From: Solea solea
Lineage: Eukaryota; Chordata; Actinopteri; Pleuronectiformes; Soleidae
Assembly (NCBI RefSeq): GCF_958295425.1
Contig: NC_081151.1
Coordinates: 17,676,659-17,740,658 of the forward strand
DNA: 64,000 bases
Direction of reading: 5' to 3'
This document shows, in pieces, positions 60,274-64,000 of the stretch. Both the position numbers and the translations under genes were made by a program. The notes under the pieces were generated by a model, which searched no databases, was not told where the DNA came from, and saw only the letters and a list, made by a program, of their open reading frames with translations. Within the stretch, counting starts at the first letter, position 1, and each line of letters starts with the position of its first letter.

Positions 60274-60405
60274 CAACAACTGCCTACACTGCAAAGAAAC
60301 CTAAAAAAGGAAAGAGTCTAAAAGAGAGTTGAACTTTTCAAGCAATCAACAAATCAAATATAGGCAACTTCTAGAGATGGAGAGACCGCCTGGGGTCAAC
60401 TGTCT
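60274..60405 (+). repeat. low-copy repeat, copy 2
   Basis: CAACAACTGC, CAAAGAAACCT and GATGGAGAGACCGCCTGGGG match 4130-4255. It starts within about 10 bases of the end of MITE copy 5, so it may be part of the same original insertion. Confidence 0.35.
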
Positions 60406-61770
60406 ACCTGCTCTCAAGACTCAATCTTGGAGAGGACACTCCACAATCAGCTTTTTTTTTGTCGTGATCCTGCTGACTGCAGCTTTAGAGAGTTGCATAA
60501 TCTGGATAAAGTCTAGTTTTGATGTATGTTTCTTGCCAAGCAGGCTGTTTTTTTTATGTTTTTCCCAGGTTCCCAGAAGCCACTGAGGATTATGTTGGGC
60601 ACACTTTCTTTATAACTGAAATCAGATTCTTTTTTTTAACTTTAAATTTATCCCGCAAATTAGTCGAAATTCCAGCAGGTGCTGCTCTGCTCGTGGGGGG
60701 CGTTTTTTTTTTATCTCCTCCCATCGGGCCGAGCTGGTGGGAGTCATGAGACAGGAAGAGCTTCACAGCACAACACTCAGGAGAGCCTGAAGGAGTGACT
60801 CACTCGGCCCAGTGGACCAGAAAAACCAAAGCACAACAGTGTCAGGTTTGGGCCGCGCTCTCCCATTGGCCGCTTTGCATCTCCTGTTTCCAGCTGGCCG
60901 GCTGCTCTCGTTAGGAAAAAGTCATCGCCTGTCCATTAGCGCGGGGCTCAGCGCGAGCGTAGTGGCTCTGTGTTTGTTTTTCTGTCACACGAAGGAGTGG
61001 AAGGGTGTGTTTCCACAACCTGTCAGACGGCCGTCACGCTGAAGCCTCCTCAGCTCTCTGCTGCTCTGCTCCAAACACATGTGGTTTTTTTTTTTTCTTC
61101 CTTTCTTTCACGGGTCAAGGGTTGTTACTTAGCCTGAGGGAAGTAAAGCACATGTGACACTGGATCCTCGCGGGGGCTAATGTCATTTACTCGGTAAGCA
61201 GTGTGTCATAAGTGTCAGTCTTCTAGATGACAGAGCTGCCGAGTTTGACTCAAAGGATCAGGGAGTGGTTGTGACTGTTGTCTTTGTTGATCTGCAATCA
61301 GTCTCATGATGACACCTATAGTCATAGACCTACATAGATAGGGCCTGCCATTTGTTGCAGGCAGCAGATAAATCTGCATGACTGCAGAACAGTGAAAACT
61401 TGAGGGTAACGGCAGGTATGTGGAAAGTGTGAGACTGAAAATGGGGACAATGGCGATGTTGCTGATAATGAGTAGACGACAATGTAACAGCTGCCGCGCA
61501 GGAGTGTCAGTTCGCAGTTTATAATGTGTAACTGTGAACAAATGTTTTTGTTTTTTTTCAATTTTACATTCAAACCATTGTCAAATGTGTTCACACAGCA
61601 CAGCACACAGGAAGTGATTTGTTTTATGTCAAAACAGACGGAGGCAACATGTGCTGAAGTGTTTAGAAGTAAATTCGACCTGCTCAAAATAACCTGGTCG
61701 TTGCGCTTCTTGCCTCCACCCACTCCTGTACTGTAAACGGCCAAACCCCGCCTTAGTCACATCTGACATT
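60406..61770. other. no gene seen
   Basis: T runs near 60449 and 61086, a G-run near 60697. Two overlapping minus-strand frames at 61215-61744 show no domain. Confidence 0.45.
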
Positions 61771-62055
61771 CAGTGTGTTTACATGCATGTTAAAAGTCAG
61801 ATCTTAGTCGGACTAACATACCTGGATAATGCAATCCATAGTCCGATTACTCCTACATGTATACCCTTAGTCCGACTGGAGTTGGACTAAGGGTTCCAAA
61901 CTTTCCTCCCTGGTCTTTGACCCGGAAGTAGCTCCTCAACAGGAAACTGATTCAATACGCACTAGCTGACTGAGATATACAGCGCCACCTAAGGAGGCAG
62001 AGTCAGATGTTCTCGGCCAATAAATCAATACATTTCTCCAACACACGGAATAGCC
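61771..62055 (+). mobile_element. AGTCGGACT-family MITE, copy 6 (3' end lost)
   Basis: It starts CAGTGTGTTTACATGCATG and contains the AGTCGGACT units, the CCCGGAAGTAG block, AACAGGAAACTGATTCAA and the TCTCGGCCAAT block. It matches copy 4 in reverse almost to the end, then stops short of the right terminal repeat. The left end is the best preserved in the window. Confidence 0.75.
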
Positions 62056-62849
62056 AATGTAGTGTTCCATTGTTTCTGTTCAGGACATTCAAACAGAGGC
62101 AGAATAATAACAACAACAAAATATCACCAGAGGTTACGCACTTCAGCTTTAATTATAGTCTGAGCTGACAGTGAATGAACCCATTTTCATTTTACAGCTC
62201 GTATTAAGAGGGTAAACTTCCCCCGTGAAATTTACTGTGTACGACACAGGCTGATAATAGCCAGGAAGGGATTTGAGATGGGATGAGGAGGCCTCTTGTT
62301 AACACAAATTATAGAAAACACATCCCCATAATTAAGAAGAATTTCAGTATTTGTAAAAACAACACGCTGACTTCCCACAATGCCACCTGTGAAGTGTGAG
62401 CCGGATCGACCGCAGAGGGGCACAGTTACGCGGCAAAGAAGTGATAAAAGACTGCTTTCACCACACGTCAGCGGAAAGCTGCCTACAGCAGCAACGGCAG
62501 GGTTATGCGTGTCTGCGACAGTGAGGTCAAAGGTTTAATCATCTGAGTGTGACAGATGCACCGCACTCAGGTATGTTTTTTAGTCACTCAGGCAGTTTCT
62601 GTGTAGTCATTATGGAGGTTTTTGTAATTTAGAAAACCGTACGTTAATGTAATTGCCAGGAAATGTGACGTCATTCCTCACTGGACTGTCATGGGTCTGG
62701 GCATGGGTATCATATCAGTACTGATACTGGTGCTGCTTATTGATACCAGGACTCTATATAATGTGATGCAAGAAAAAAAAAAAAAGAACCTGTTGTTTAT
62801 TCCCATCACGAGGGCCAACATGCTAAAAAGAAAAATAGTATTATAACTC
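62056..62849. other. no gene seen
   Basis: GGGCATGGGTATCATATCAG, TACTGATACTGG near 62700 may be a worn repeat. An A run lies near 62771. Confidence 0.45.
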
Positions 62850-62991
62850 CAAAATTGTTGTGAAAGTTGAATCTTTTAAATCAACCGTTTTGTTTGACTT
62901 TAGATCAGTTAAAAATACTTAAAAAATCCTGAAATCTGAAATCCTGATGTGTTCATCTCAATATTTAACAGAGGAGTCTGATGTATTAAGC
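62850..62991. repeat. fragment of the repeat body seen at 53540-53641
   Basis: TTAAAAAATCCTG and CATCTCAATATTTAACAGAG, then GAGTCTGATGTA, match 53550-53641. The match ends exactly where the hAT-like repeat at 62992 begins. Confidence 0.5.
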
Positions 62992-63560
62992 CAGGTGTGT
63001 CAAACTCAAATGACCTGGGGGCCAACGAGCATCTAGTCTGGTCAAGCGGGGGCCGACATAGAGGTAAAAAAAAGTGGAAAAAACAACTATTTAGTAGCCG
63101 GTGGGCAATATAAGATATTCATTATGATATTAGACAGAATTGCAAAGTAAAAGTGCTTGTTTTGATATAAAATGATTCACAATAAAAACATATTTATGAT
63201 GCCCAAAAACGGAGAATTGAATAGAAAATTTAGCAAATATAGATGAGGATAACTGTGATTAAAACAGCTTGTATAATATATGTAATTTCATAATTTTCAG
63301 AACTGTCTTGTGGAAAAGCGCCATTCTATTTAATCAATATGAGGATGTATCTCGCGGTTGATGAGCGCAGCTTATTATATAGAGTGGAAAACAGCTAGTT
63401 TAGCTCTGTCCAAAGGTAACAAAATCCACTTCCAGTAATTTCCACAAAAACCTGAGTGTAAAAATGACAATTTGCTGTTTTATAGGGAACTACTTCTTGG
63501 CCAGGACCAGCTGCCAGTGGAAACTGCCGGCCATTAAATAGTCCAGCACTCAACCCAAAG
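62992..63560. mobile_element. hAT-like repeat fragment (CAGG-GTGTCAAACTC end)
   Basis: It begins CAGGTGTGTCAAACTCAAAT followed by GACCTGGGGGCC and GCGGGGGCCG, the typical start of a widespread vertebrate hAT repeat class. The body is AT-rich. A right end could not be recognised; CCGGCCATTAAATAGTCCAG near 63530 is the last repeat-like block. Confidence 0.5.
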
Positions 63561-63772
63561 TAAAAATGTCAAATTGCAGTTTTTCCTCTCCTGGTTTTAT
63601 ATAGGTTACACAAACCATGAGCCAGGTTCGAGGTTTTCCTCCTGGTGTAAATCTTCGCGTGTGACTCTCGGGAAGAACGCAAAATAATGTCCTCTAAAAT
63701 GTCAGAATGTTCGTTTAAGACTTTTGCTCCGTGCGGGATTATGATCTCACCGAAGGGTCGTCGTTTATCACT

Positions 63773-63805
63773 CGTCAGAGGAACACCTAATCCCTTCCTC
63801 TGACG
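63773..63805. other. 11-bp inverted repeat (hairpin)
   Basis: Arms CGTCAGAGGAA (63773-63783) and TTCCTCTGACG (63795-63805) pair exactly around an 11-base loop in otherwise unique sequence. Confidence 0.75.
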
Positions 63806-63866
63806 TTAAAAGTGCCGATTTTATTTTGGGTGGATGTTTTCAAAAGCAGGTTTCTGAGCTCTGGTA

Positions 63867-63889
63867 TGTGTGTGTGTGTGTGTGTGTGT
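63867..63889. repeat. (TG)n microsatellite
   Basis: About eleven TG units. Confidence 0.9.
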
Positions 63890-64000
63890 CTGAAGGAGGT
63901 TAATCGTGCATCTCAGTTTTCTCTCCAGACAAAGCAGCCTCTAAACACACGCTGACCTAACCCCATTACTCATTGTTGACCTCAGTCCTTGTACGGTGAT

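Larger units (their letters stand above)
63561..64000. other. no gene seen; hairpin and (TG)n only
   Basis: Unique sequence around the hairpin at 63773 and the TG tract at 63867. Confidence 0.5.

Overview
The window looks like non-coding DNA from a ray-finned fish, probably a percomorph teleost. It has about 40 percent G+C, many (GT)n tracts, teleost-type tRNA-derived SINE pieces, a dense load of short cut-and-paste transposon derivatives (MITEs), and decayed coding relics of a BEL/Pao retrotransposon. There is no operon structure and no bacterial signal. The assignment rests on repeat character and gene structure; the species cannot be named from the sequence alone.

The one convincing protein-coding locus lies at about 20.6-23.7 kb on the plus strand. 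It is a piggyBac transposase-derived (PGBD-like) gene with one short intron late in the coding region. It retains the N-terminal acidic region, the DDE-type domain and the C-terminal cysteine-rich zinc domain without frameshifts. At the position where piggyBac transposases carry the first catalytic aspartate, however, this protein has glycine, and nearby residues are also altered. A cluster of ETS-type (CCGGAA) motifs lies about 1.2 kb upstream. A short open exon with a strong splice donor follows it and joins the main exon in frame. The intron this would define holds two separate MITEs. No TTAA occurs for more than 500 bases after the stop codon, so no ordinary piggyBac 3' end is visible. Together this suggests a host-domesticated, catalytically dead piggyBac gene, or at least an old immobilised copy. 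It is the best candidate for something new here.

The rest is intergenic or intronic. From 0 to 17 kb it is mostly unrecognised single-copy sequence with microsatellites, a palindromic hairpin (1.9 kb), a MITE (5.3-5.8 kb) and a TTAA-type MITE (14.7 kb). The 17-26 kb part holds the first copies of a six-member MITE family built on AGTCGGACT/AGTCCGACT inverted motifs, the BEL/Pao relic just upstream of the PGBD gene, and a hAT-like element with a perfect 8-bp target duplication. The 26-48 kb part holds SINE relics, a 406-bp foldback element flanked by TTAA, a relic reading frame with an RVNIG...SDAxVALFLLD signature, G-rich tracts, GGTTAGGG-bearing repeats and an 85-bp duplicated unit. The 48-64 kb part holds four more copies of the six-member family, a cluster of three (GT)n tracts, further repeat fragments and another hairpin. 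No tRNA, rRNA, CRISPR array or other host exon could be supported.
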